Below, piece by piece: positions 8,412 to 15,783 of a stretch of 64,000 nt of DNA (position 1 is its first letter; each line of letters opens with the position of its first letter). The translations under genes and the position numbers were made by a program. The DNA comes from Gammaproteobacteria bacterium. GTDB taxonomy: Bacteria; Pseudomonadota; Gammaproteobacteria; HTCC5015. Location: assembly GCA_016928055.1 (NCBI GenBank), contig JAFGLM010000023.1, forward strand, positions 37,464 through 101,463. Direction: 5' to 3'. The notes beneath the pieces were generated by a model. It was not told the origin of the DNA. It did no database searches and saw only the letters and a program-made list of their open reading frames with translations.

Positions 8412-8777
8412 TTAGCCGGGCAAATGATCGGCCAATGTTTTAAGTAATACTTCTTCCGTAATCGGCTTAACCAGAAATGCCTTGGCACCTTGACGGGAAC
8501 CCCAGACCTTATCCGTTTCCTGGTCCTTGGTTGAAATTAGAACGACTGGAATATCCTTGGTTTCCGGATCGTGGGTGATCTGGCGTGTCGCCTGGAAACC
8601 GTTGAGTCCCGGCATCACAATATCCATAAAGACCAAATCAGGCTTGTTTTCCCTGGCCGATTGCACACCACTTTCGCCATCAGGCGCGGTGATCACTTCA
8701 TGGCCATGACGTTCTAGTATTTGAATAATCGGTTGAATTTGCGTTTCGGCGTCGTCAACAATCAATATACGTGCCAC
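8412..8777 (-). CDS. Single-domain response regulator (CheY/PilH-like)
   Basis: A 121-residue receiver domain with no output domain. All phosphorylation residues are present: the acid pair D8-D9, phospho-acceptor D52 (LVFMDIVMPG), the S82/T83 switch position (VVLISTKDQ) and K104 (FLVKPI). The segment DKVWGSRQGAKAFLVKP resembles PilH, the twitching-motility regulator of Pseudomonas-type Chp systems, but no pil or che genes are nearby, so the PilH assignment is only by similarity. It is transcribed alone, with its own terminator, and is divergent from the fructosamine kinase gene. Confidence 0.92.
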   Translation of the reverse strand: MARILIVDDAETQIQPIIQILERHGHEVITAPDGESGVQSARENKPDLVFMDIVMPGLNGFQATRQITHDPETKDIPVVLISTKDQETDKVWGSRQGAKAFLVKPITEEVLLKTLADHLPG

Positions 8778-8835
8778 GATAGACTCCTCTTCTTGTTTCA
8801 GGCTTTTTTGCGGCAGTAGATGCTATAGTCTACCC

Positions 8836-9711
8836 ATGCAGGACTGGTCCGCTATCGATGCTCATATTAGCGCCTGCCTCGGGCGTAACTTTAGAACCTC
8901 TTGTTGCCAAAGTCTGAGTGGCGGCTGCATCAATACCGCCTGGCAAATACGCGACGATTATAACGTATTCTTGGTTAAGCTAAATAGTCCCCACCACAAC
9001 GAAATGTTCGCCGCCGAGTTTGAGGGCCTTCAGGCACTGCGTTCCAGTAGCAGTATTCGGGTGCCCGAACCGGTGACCTGTGGAGTATGCTCGCAACACG
9101 CCTTTTTGGTAACCGAATTCATTCCGATGGACAATCATTTTTCAGCAGCAAGCCTGGGCGAGCAGCTGGCATCCATGCATCATTCGACAGCTGAATGTTA
9201 TGGCTGGCATCGAGACAATACTATCGGCTCAACACCACAACATAATGGGCAAAGAGATGATTGGGTTGCGTTCTGGCGCCACAATCGCCTTGGTTTTCAA
9301 CTACAACTGTCAAAAAACAACGGTTACAACGGTCTGTTGTTAGGCATGGGTTACGAACTATCTGAAATGTTGCCGGCTTTTTTTACCAACTACACACCGG
9401 ATGCTTCGCTGTTACATGGCGATCTATGGTCCGGCAATATCAATGGATGTGATGGACAACCGGTCATTTATGATCCAGCGGTGTACTTTGGTGATCGCGA
9501 AACCGATTTAGCCATGACAGAACTATTCGGTGGCCTACCGCGATCGTTTTACGATGCCTATCATTCAAACTGGCCACTGGATAGTGGATATTCCGTGCGC
9601 AAGCAACTATATAATCTTTACCATATGTTGAATCATTTGAACCTTTTTGGCAGTGGCTACCACCGCCAATGTTTACAGTTGCTTCAATCACTATTAGCGG
9701 AATTAAAATAG
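8836..9711 (+). CDS. Fructosamine kinase family protein
   Basis: A 291-residue kinase of the fructosamine-3-kinase/ketosamine-3-kinase family, which phosphorylates sugar adducts on protein lysines or small amines so that they fall off. It is full length (family about 285-300). The aminoglycoside-kinase-like fold is recognisable from the glycine loop SGGCINTAWQI, the lysine strand VFLVKLN, the GExLAxMHH-type segment (LGEQLASMHHST), and the catalytic loop HGDLWSGN followed by VIYDPAVYFGDRETDLAM. It is followed 7 bases later by queG, so the two are probably co-transcribed, although no functional link is obvious. Confidence 0.93.
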   Translation: MQDWSAIDAHISACLGRNFRTSCCQSLSGGCINTAWQIRDDYNVFLVKLNSPHHNEMFAAEFEGLQALRSSSSIRVPEPVTCGVCSQHAFLVTEFIPMDNHFSAASLGEQLASMHHSTAECYGWHRDNTIGSTPQHNGQRDDWVAFWRHNRLGFQLQLSKNNGYNGLLLGMGYELSEMLPAFFTNYTPDASLLHGDLWSGNINGCDGQPVIYDPAVYFGDRETDLAMTELFGGLPRSFYDAYHSNWPLDSGYSVRKQLYNLYHMLNHLNLFGSGYHRQCLQLLQSLLAELK

Positions 9712-9718
9712 GCATTCA

Positions 9719-10786
9719 GTGGATCAAGCTTCAACTATCGATATCAAAAAAACCCTGATGTTACTGCGTGACTGGGCTGCGGATCTGGGCTTCAACGAAT
9801 TACGCATAACCGATACCGACTTGTCGTCTTACACGAACAATCATCGCAGTGCTATTGATCAGGGGCTGCATGGAGAAATGTTGTACCTGGAACGCAATCA
9901 GGACTTACGTTACCAGCCGGAAAAACTGCTACCCGGTACAACACGCATTATCTGCGCACGCATGAATTATCTGCCGCGCGAAGCAGAGACGATAACCCGT
10001 TTGCAAACACCAGAGCGCGCCTATATTGCGCGTTATTCGCTGGGGCGCGATTATCACAAATTTATGCGCAAGCGTTTAACTCAACTGGCGCAAAGACTTG
10101 AACAACATATTGGTTCTTTCGGTTATCGCGCATTTGTGGATAGCGCACCCGTGTTGGAAAGGCAGCTGGCTGAAAAATCCGGACTTGGCTGGATTGGTAA
10201 AAACACTCTGCTTTTAAATGAGCACGCCGGCAGCTGGTTCTTGTTGGGTGAAATCTATACTGATTTGCCGTTACCACTTGATCAACCCTTAGGAAAAGAA
10301 CATTGCGGCAGTTGTACAAAATGTCTGGATATATGCCCGACTAAAGCCTTTATAAAACCATGGTTGCTTGATGCGCGTCGTTGCATTTCCTATTTAACGA
10401 TTGAGTATAAGGGTTCGATTCCACTGGAGCTGCGTCCATCAATCGGTAACCGTATTTTTGGTTGCGATGACTGCCAGATTTTTTGTCCATGGACCAAATT
10501 CACTGAACCCAGTTCCGAATCTGATTTCAATCCACGCCATGAGCTGGACTCTGCGTTGTTAACCGAGCTGTTTTTATGGGATGAAAATACGTTTCAGGAA
10601 AAAACCTCCGGCTCTGCAATACGCCGCTGTGGTTATGAATGCTGGTTGCGAAATATTGCCGTCGCCCTGGGCAATGCACCATGTGATAAACATATATCGA
10701 CCGTATTGCAGTCTCGATTGCAATACCCTTCCGAGCTGGTACGCGAACACACCCGTTGGGCACTGGATCAACAGCAAAAGAAATAA
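9719..10786 (+). CDS. queG: Epoxyqueuosine reductase QueG
   Basis: Cobalamin- and 4Fe-4S-dependent enzyme that reduces epoxyqueuosine to queuosine at position 34 of tRNA, the last step of the pathway. The 355-residue protein begins at GTG 9719. It shows the family N-terminal part (GLHGEMLYLERN), RYSLGRDYHKFMRKRL, the segment EKSGLGWIGKNTLLL, and two ferredoxin-like cluster motifs, CGSCTKCLDICPTKAF and CDDCQIFCPW. The C-terminal RREHTRWAL-like end (LVREHTRWAL) is present. In E. coli queG precedes tsaE-type genes; here it follows the fructosamine kinase gene and converges on hemH. Confidence 0.95.
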   Translation: MDQASTIDIKKTLMLLRDWAADLGFNELRITDTDLSSYTNNHRSAIDQGLHGEMLYLERNQDLRYQPEKLLPGTTRIICARMNYLPREAETITRLQTPERAYIARYSLGRDYHKFMRKRLTQLAQRLEQHIGSFGYRAFVDSAPVLERQLAEKSGLGWIGKNTLLLNEHAGSWFLLGEIYTDLPLPLDQPLGKEHCGSCTKCLDICPTKAFIKPWLLDARRCISYLTIEYKGSIPLELRPSIGNRIFGCDDCQIFCPWTKFTEPSSESDFNPRHELDSALLTELFLWDENTFQEKTSGSAIRRCGYECWLRNIAVALGNAPCDKHISTVLQSRLQYPSELVREHTRWALDQQQKK

Positions 10787-10819
10787 TTTAAATTTTGTTG
10801 TAAATAAAATAGCGCTTAT

Positions 10820-11911
10820 TTACTTTGCCGCACCTTTGGCTATAGCGCGTCTGGCAGTTGCGGCACGTTGCTCTGCGTTGTCCAGAACAGACCAGCCTTC
10901 CAGGTTTTTCTTAAGCAATTCGCCAAGTGCCGCAACATGTTGTGGCTGGCTGTTTAATGCAGAGATGTAATGCAGTACCTCCCCTCCCGCCTGCAGGAAA
11001 TAATCTCGGTTTTCTACCGCAATCTCTTCCAGGGTTTCCAGGCAATCACAGGCAAAACCCGGACAGACAACATCAATGCGTTTAACACCTTCAGTCGCCA
11101 ATTTTTTTAACGTCATATCTGTATAGGGCTGCAACCACGGTTCCCGACCAAAGCGAGACTGAAAAGTCACCAGCCATTGTGATGAAGAAAGCGCTAAAGA
11201 TTCCGCGATCAGGCGAGCCGTTTTTTGGCACTCGCAAAAATATGGATCACCATTATCAAAGTAGCGCTGCGGTATACCATGAAAAGAAAAAACTAATTTT
11301 TCACCCTGTTGTCGATCCTGCCAACTGGCTCGAATGCTGTTTGCAACCGCTTCAATATAACCGGAGTCATCATGATAATGACTGACAAATCGAACTTCCG
11401 GCAGCCAGCGCCAACCTATTAACACCTTGCTAACCGCATCGAAACAGGAAGCTGTTGTGGTGGCTGAATACTGAGGATAAAGCGGTAACACCAGCAATCG
11501 GTTCACACCCGCATCATGTAAAACTTTTAATTCCTGTGCAACAGAAGGCTGACCATAGCGCATAGCCAGAATGACTTTTATCTGCTCTGGAAACTGCTCG
11601 TCCATAGTCACCTGCAGTGCCTCGGCAAGCTGACAGGAATAAACCCGTAGCGGTGAGCCTTGTTCGGTCCAGATCTTTTTATACGATTTTGCGCTGCGTC
11701 GCGGCCGCAAACGCAGAATAACAAGATGCAAAACCAGCCACCAGATCAATCGCGGCACTTCGACAACACGCGGGTCCCATAGAAATTCGGCCAGATAACG
11801 GCGCAATGCTTTGGTGGTTGGGGCGTCAGGTGTGCCTAGATTGATCAGCAAAACACCGGTTTTAACCGCTTGCTCATGTGAATACTGGCTGACGCCTACA
11901 TATTGGCTCAT
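10820..11911 (-). CDS. hemH: Ferrochelatase
   Basis: Inserts ferrous iron into protoporphyrin IX, the terminal step of heme synthesis. The 363-residue protein has VLLINLGTPDAPTTKALRRYLAEFL and the PRxxxxPR-like segment DPRVVEVPRLIWW at the N-terminus, the catalytic histidine motif FSFHGIPQRYF, TFQSRFGREPWLQPYTD, and VVCPGFACDCLETLEEI near the C-terminus. It is a proteobacterial-type enzyme with a tail of about 30 residues beyond the core. It is convergent with queG, and the two stops are about 30 bases apart. HemW at 5076-6239 is also heme-related but is not in the same operon. Confidence 0.97.
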   Translation of the reverse strand: MSQYVGVSQYSHEQAVKTGVLLINLGTPDAPTTKALRRYLAEFLWDPRVVEVPRLIWWLVLHLVILRLRPRRSAKSYKKIWTEQGSPLRVYSCQLAEALQVTMDEQFPEQIKVILAMRYGQPSVAQELKVLHDAGVNRLLVLPLYPQYSATTTASCFDAVSKVLIGWRWLPEVRFVSHYHDDSGYIEAVANSIRASWQDRQQGEKLVFSFHGIPQRYFDNGDPYFCECQKTARLIAESLALSSSQWLVTFQSRFGREPWLQPYTDMTLKKLATEGVKRIDVVCPGFACDCLETLEEIAVENRDYFLQAGGEVLHYISALNSQPQHVAALGELLKKNLEGWSVLDNAEQRAATARRAIAKGAAK

Positions 11912-11966
11912 AGTCAGACACCACTATCATCAGCCTATAAGCTGACGCAGTTGAAGAAGTTAAATT

Positions 11967-12569
11967 TTAACAGCGCAAGGGCAGACGTTCGCGCAGCGGG
12001 CTGGTACGTGGAAAGTGTGCTTTTAAAAACTCCATCTGATCCGCCAGAACACGGCGGCCTTTCAGAAAAACATACTCGGCATGCGTCGGTACAAACGGCA
12101 CGGCCAGTAATTGCATACCGGACTGCTCCGGTGTACGACCGGCTTTATGGTTATTGCAACGTTTACAGGCGGTAACAACGTTATTCCAGGTATCAGTTCC
12201 ATCCATGCTGAGCGGCCGGACGTGATCGCGCGATAGATTCTGTTCGCTGAACTGCTCACCACAATACAGACATATATGCCCGTCACGATTAAATAATGTT
12301 TTATTGCTTAAGGGAGGGACGTAAGCATCATGCAGGGAGCGGTTGTGTCCATAAGTCGCAATAATTGAATTAACGTCAATAATACTGCGGCAGTGGGTAT
12401 GAGTATTGATACCACCATGAACGCGATACAACAGGGAACCGCAAATATAGGCAACCTGTTTGGCATAATACAAACTAACCGCTTCGCGATAGTTTATCCA
12501 CTCCAGCGGCATGCCGGATGCGTCGGTACGCAATACTTGTTGTGCTAACAAATCCATCATCACCACCAT
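11967..12569 (-). CDS. HNH endonuclease family protein
   Basis: A 200-residue protein with an HNH domain in its middle: two CxxC zinc knuckles (CLYCGEQF and CKRCNNHKAGRTPEQSGM) enclose the motif LSRDHVRPLSMDGTDTWNNVVTAC, which provides the catalytic histidine and asparagine. The N-terminal part (LRTDASGMPLEWINYREAVSLYY) is conserved in chromosomal HNH proteins that are common in proteobacteria and have no assigned role. Several start codons lie close together (MVVMMDLL), so the true start may be 9 or 12 bases further in. Its neighbours are hemH and a degraded sigma factor gene. Nothing here links it to a restriction system or a mobile element. Confidence 0.88.
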   Translation of the reverse strand: MVVMMDLLAQQVLRTDASGMPLEWINYREAVSLYYAKQVAYICGSLLYRVHGGINTHTHCRSIIDVNSIIATYGHNRSLHDAYVPPLSNKTLFNRDGHICLYCGEQFSEQNLSRDHVRPLSMDGTDTWNNVVTACKRCNNHKAGRTPEQSGMQLLAVPFVPTHAEYVFLKGRRVLADQMEFLKAHFPRTSPLRERLPLRC

Positions 12570-12651
12570 AGAGCATCATTCTCTATTGGTGGTTATTTGT
12601 AACGCATTACGTGGAGTTTTACAAACGCTATCTTGCCTTTATTGTGTTTGC

Positions 12652-12960
12652 CTATCGTGATGCTGTCGACGCTTGCCCATTTGACTCCAATGCTGTCAGA
12701 GCTACCTGTAGGGCTGGTATAAATCGATCTGATTCCAGTTTTAACATAGGATCAGAAGAAGCTTTCGGATCTTTATGCAACTGGATGGGGTCAGCCGTTT
12801 CTGCAACAGATTTGTGACGATATTTTTCAGCTAGTTTAAACATCGCTTCTTGTACCAAATCCAACGCGTCTTCACGATTATCAACAGCCAGCTCCGCCAT
12901 ACGAAATGCACGCCGCTCCACTGAAGATAAAAACTGATTCAGTTCATCTACTGTGCTCAA
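12652..12960 (-). pseudogene. Remnant of an ECF-like sigma-70 factor gene
   Basis: The first about 50 residues (LNQFLSSVERRAFRMAELAV, then a DALDLVQEAMFKLAEKY segment) match region 2 of a group of about 190-residue RNA polymerase sigma factors found in gammaproteobacteria. The family then continues with a PLFHRILQ / DWHRR part, which is absent here: KYRHKSVAE runs directly into TADPIQLHKDP, as if about 40 codons were deleted in frame. The end is also wrong. After the ALTAL residues, where family members go on into region 4 with a helix-turn-helix, the frame ends in an unrelated ESNGQASTASR. No region 4 can be found in the following 80 bases. I infer a non-functional gene with an internal deletion and a lost 3' half. 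The comparison sequence is from memory. Confidence 0.6.
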
Positions 12961-13102
12961 AAATTACCCACCGTCATCGGTCGTACAACATGTTGCGGTA
13001 AATTTTGTAAAAAAATCCTGCTCATCCACTAAACGCAGCAACTTGAACTCGGTTTACAGTGCACCCCGATATCACAGTCCAGCCACTTAAACAAGCCTTG
13101 AC

Positions 13103-13124
13103 AGGGCCGTTTTGCCCTTTTTAT
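13103..13124 (+). terminator. Terminator-like hairpin
   Basis: AGGGC (13103-13107) and GCCCT (13114-13118) pair around a CGTTTT loop, followed by TTTTTATT. The shape fits a short Rho-independent terminator on the plus strand, yet no plus-strand gene lies within 2 kb upstream (queG ends at 10786). It may end an unrecognised short transcript or be chance. Confidence 0.4.
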
Positions 13125-13218
13125 TCACAACAGTCATAGAATTGACTTAATCGCTCACAATACGGCGGAAGGCGCCATCTCAGCGCTGATAAATTTACAT
13201 AACTTATTGTTTTTGTTA

Positions 13219-13255
13219 GTTAAATTACCTTTGGTCAAATATTGACCAATTTAAC
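13219..13255. repeat. Nested AT-rich inverted repeat
   Basis: TTGGTCAA (13231-13238) and TTGACCAA (13242-13249) form a perfect 8-bp dyad around ATA. An outer pair GTTAAA (13219-13224) and TTTAAC (13250-13255) flanks it asymmetrically. The inner dyad has the size and spacing of a dimeric repressor operator; it also sits in the most AT-rich part of the region, next to the DnaA boxes. Confidence 0.6.
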
Positions 13256-13298
13256 AAATATGTAACAAATCTCGGGCAACTGAGTCCAAATCCTCCAA

Positions 13299-13334
13299 GT
13301 ATCCACAGAGTTATCCACAGAATTTGTGGATAAC
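13299..13334. promoter_or_regulatory. DnaA-box cluster with perfect inverted pair
   Basis: GTATCCACA (13299-13307, one mismatch to TTATNCACA), TTATCCACA (13311-13319, perfect) and TGTGGATAA (13325-13333, perfect on the opposite strand) lie within 35 bases. The last two form a 10-bp perfect inverted repeat, GTTATCCACA / TGTGGATAAC, with a GAATT spacer. Clusters of this kind bind DnaA in origins, DnaA-titration sites and DnaA-regulated promoters. It is 166 bases before priA. Confidence 0.7.
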
Positions 13335-13499
13335 GTATTTTCCCTTGTCGCGACAACGAGTTAGCAATTCGAGAATAGAAATAACTTCAATATTCTCGCT
13401 TAAGTGAAAATTACTACAACGAGACCAGTCTCTATTTTTACCCTACCAGTCTATGTTGCAGTGTCGCCGCTGGAACATTAACAATGTTAGAGTTGCGCG

Positions 13500-15722
13500 A
13501 TGCCTAAGTCCTCTGCCACGACACCGCCTGCCATATTACATATCGCGGTGGCAACGCCGGTTGCTGATGGATTTGATTATCTTCCCGGTACGGATATCCC
13601 TGGCAGTCCCTTGCCGGGCTGCCGGATACGCGTTCCTTTTGGGCATCAAAAAACAGTTGGCGTATTGATCGAAAATCTCACCAAAAGCTCCATCGCCACC
13701 AGCAAGCTAAAAACCACTCTTGAGTTAATCGATCAGACCCCGGTTCTGACAGCCGAACTTCTCAATTTGGCGAAATGGGCCAGTCTTTATTATCAACACC
13801 CTCTGGGTGAAGTAATACACACGATGTTACCTGCCGCCCTGCGACAAGGTAAAACCGCCAGCCCAAAGGCAACTCAACGCTGGCAAGCCCGCACCGGTGA
13901 GCAGCGGGTCGCAAATCTGAGTCGTGCGCCCAGACAACAGCTGCTGTTTCAGGCGATTGCCTCTGCAACAGATGGTTTAAGTGAAAATCAACTCAATGAA
14001 AAATTTGAGGCCTGGCGCCCTATCGTCCTGCAACTGGAAAAAAAAGGGCTGCTGCAAAAAATGGAGGAGCCAATAATCAGCCATGCGCGACGGAGCGCTC
14101 CGCGGCAGGGCTCAATTCAATTAAATGCTGAGCAGCAGGAAATCGTATCCCGCATCAATGCTGAAACGGATCGTTTCCAGACCTGGTTAATTGAAGGTAT
14201 AACCGGCAGCGGCAAAACGGAGGTTTATTTACACTTAATTCAACAAACACTGGAACGGGGCAAACAATGCCTGGTACTGGTACCTGAAATTGGTTTGACG
14301 CCACAACTGCTGGATCGTTTCTCTTCCTGTCTGGATGTGCCGGTACTCACCTGGCATTCCGCCCTAACAGATCAACAACGCCATCAAATCTGGTATGCCG
14401 CAAGCATTGGTCAGGCCGACGTTATTATCGGCACCCGTTCAGCCGCTTTTTTACCCCTGCTGCGCCCGGGGCTGATTATTATTGATGAGGAACATGACAA
14501 TTCGCTAAAACAACAAGATGGTTTTCGCTACCACGCGCGCGATCTGGCAATTGTACGTGCACAGCAACTGGCTATTCCTGTCGTATTGGGTTCGGCGACA
14601 CCTTCACTGGAAAGCCTGCATAATGCCGCTCAGCAGCGTTACCGTTTGCTGCAGCTTCATCAGCGAGCTGGCGGCGCGCAACCGCCGCGCGTTGCCCTGC
14701 TCGATATTCACAACGCCAAAGCCAATGAAGCGATCAGCAACAGCATGCTGGAAGCGATTGCCTCTCACCTTGAACAGGGTTCGCAAGTGCTTCTGTTTCT
14801 AAATCGACGGGGTTTTGCGCCCGTGTTGCTGTGTGGTAACTGTAGCTGGAAATCGGAATGCCCGCGTTGTGATGCACATATGACCCTGCATCGGCATGAT
14901 CAGCGCATACGTTGCCATCATTGCGGTCACCAACAGATTAAGCCGCAGAAATGCCCGGTCTGTTCAGCAACGGATTTGCAGCCGATTGGTATTGGCACAG
15001 AGCAACTCGAACAGGTATTACAAAGCCGATTTCCAAATCGCTCAGTACTTCGTATCGATCGAGATACCGTTCGGCGTAAAGGCACGCTGGAAAAACACCT
15101 TGCCACCGCGCGTGCCGGCGATGCAGATATTCTGCTGGGCACTCAAATGCTGGCCAAGGGACATCACTTCCCCAACGTGACGCTGGTTGGTGTACTGGGT
15201 ATCGATCAGGCTCTCTTTAGTGCAGATTTTCGTGGCCCGGAGTATATGGCTCAGCTCATTGTCCAGGTTGCGGGTCGCGCCGGCCGCGCCGAACGTAAGG
15301 GTGAAGTGCTGATTGAAACACGCCAGCCTCAGCACCCTTTGTTGCGGCTACTTGTGAGCGAGGGTTACCCGGCATTTGCCCAGGCCGCTCTGGCCGAGAG
15401 AAAAGAAGCGGGGCTGCCACCCTATTCGTATCTGATTTTAGTGCGAGCCGAAGCGGTCTCTCCCAACACTGCCCTTGATTTCCTCGACCAGCTTGCAAAG
15501 CAACTCAACGCCGATACGCCGGCAGAAGTGCAATTGCTCGGCCCGATGCCGGCACCGATGGAACGTCGCGCCGGCCGTTTTCGCGCACAATTATTGTTGC
15601 AATCGGTTCAGCGAGCATCGCTGCATTTCACCACCCAACGCTTGCGCGAAATGGCACATCGTTTGCCCCAGCAACGCAAAGTTCGCTGGTCTATCGACGT
15701 CGATCCAATGGAAATGTTGTGA
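13500..15722 (+). CDS. priA: Primosomal protein N' (replication restart helicase PriA)
   Basis: 3'-5' superfamily 2 helicase that recognises stalled forks and reloads DnaB. The protein is 740 residues, full length. The N-terminal 3'-DNA-binding domain starts ILHIAVATPVADGFDYLPG. Walker A is GITGSGKTEVYLHLIQ, Walker B/DEEH is LIIIDEEHDNSLKQQ, and GSATPSLES is motif III. Eight zinc-binding cysteines occur in the CGNCSWKSECPRCDAHMTLH and CHHCGHQ / CPVC segments. Motif V/VI appears as LLGTQMLAKGHHFPNVTLV and QVAGRAGRAERKGEV. The upstream region carries DnaA boxes, so coupling to initiation is possible. A sensor kinase gene separates it from argS, which it adjoins in Pseudomonas. Confidence 0.97.
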   Translation: MPKSSATTPPAILHIAVATPVADGFDYLPGTDIPGSPLPGCRIRVPFGHQKTVGVLIENLTKSSIATSKLKTTLELIDQTPVLTAELLNLAKWASLYYQHPLGEVIHTMLPAALRQGKTASPKATQRWQARTGEQRVANLSRAPRQQLLFQAIASATDGLSENQLNEKFEAWRPIVLQLEKKGLLQKMEEPIISHARRSAPRQGSIQLNAEQQEIVSRINAETDRFQTWLIEGITGSGKTEVYLHLIQQTLERGKQCLVLVPEIGLTPQLLDRFSSCLDVPVLTWHSALTDQQRHQIWYAASIGQADVIIGTRSAAFLPLLRPGLIIIDEEHDNSLKQQDGFRYHARDLAIVRAQQLAIPVVLGSATPSLESLHNAAQQRYRLLQLHQRAGGAQPPRVALLDIHNAKANEAISNSMLEAIASHLEQGSQVLLFLNRRGFAPVLLCGNCSWKSECPRCDAHMTLHRHDQRIRCHHCGHQQIKPQKCPVCSATDLQPIGIGTEQLEQVLQSRFPNRSVLRIDRDTVRRKGTLEKHLATARAGDADILLGTQMLAKGHHFPNVTLVGVLGIDQALFSADFRGPEYMAQLIVQVAGRAGRAERKGEVLIETRQPQHPLLRLLVSEGYPAFAQAALAERKEAGLPPYSYLILVRAEAVSPNTALDFLDQLAKQLNADTPAEVQLLGPMPAPMERRAGRFRAQLLLQSVQRASLHFTTQRLREMAHRLPQQRKVRWSIDVDPMEML

Positions 15723-15783
15723 CGATGGCAGCAACATAATAGAGTTCGTACCACCATACTGACCCTGAATACAGGCACCGCCG

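Larger units (their letters stand above)
12961..13499. other. Intergenic region before priA, rich in dyads and DnaA boxes
   Basis: About 540 bases with no credible gene. From left to right it holds a terminator-like hairpin (13103-13124), an AT-rich stretch (about 13185-13265) with a nested inverted repeat (13219-13255), three DnaA-box-like 9-mers (13299-13333), a 12-bp perfect palindrome TTGTCGCGACAA (13345-13356), and an 8-bp inverted repeat CGAGAATA / TATTCTCG (13370-13377 and 13391-13398). I saw no GATC in it. It must contain the priA promoter. The overall look is that of a replication origin or a DnaA-titrating/regulatory site, which I cannot tell apart by eye. Confidence 0.6.

Noticed and set aside
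10800..10823. AT-rich inverted repeat GTAAATA/TATTTAC between queG and hemH
   Set aside because: It overlaps the hemH stop codon and lacks a T-run, so I could not call it a terminator with confidence.
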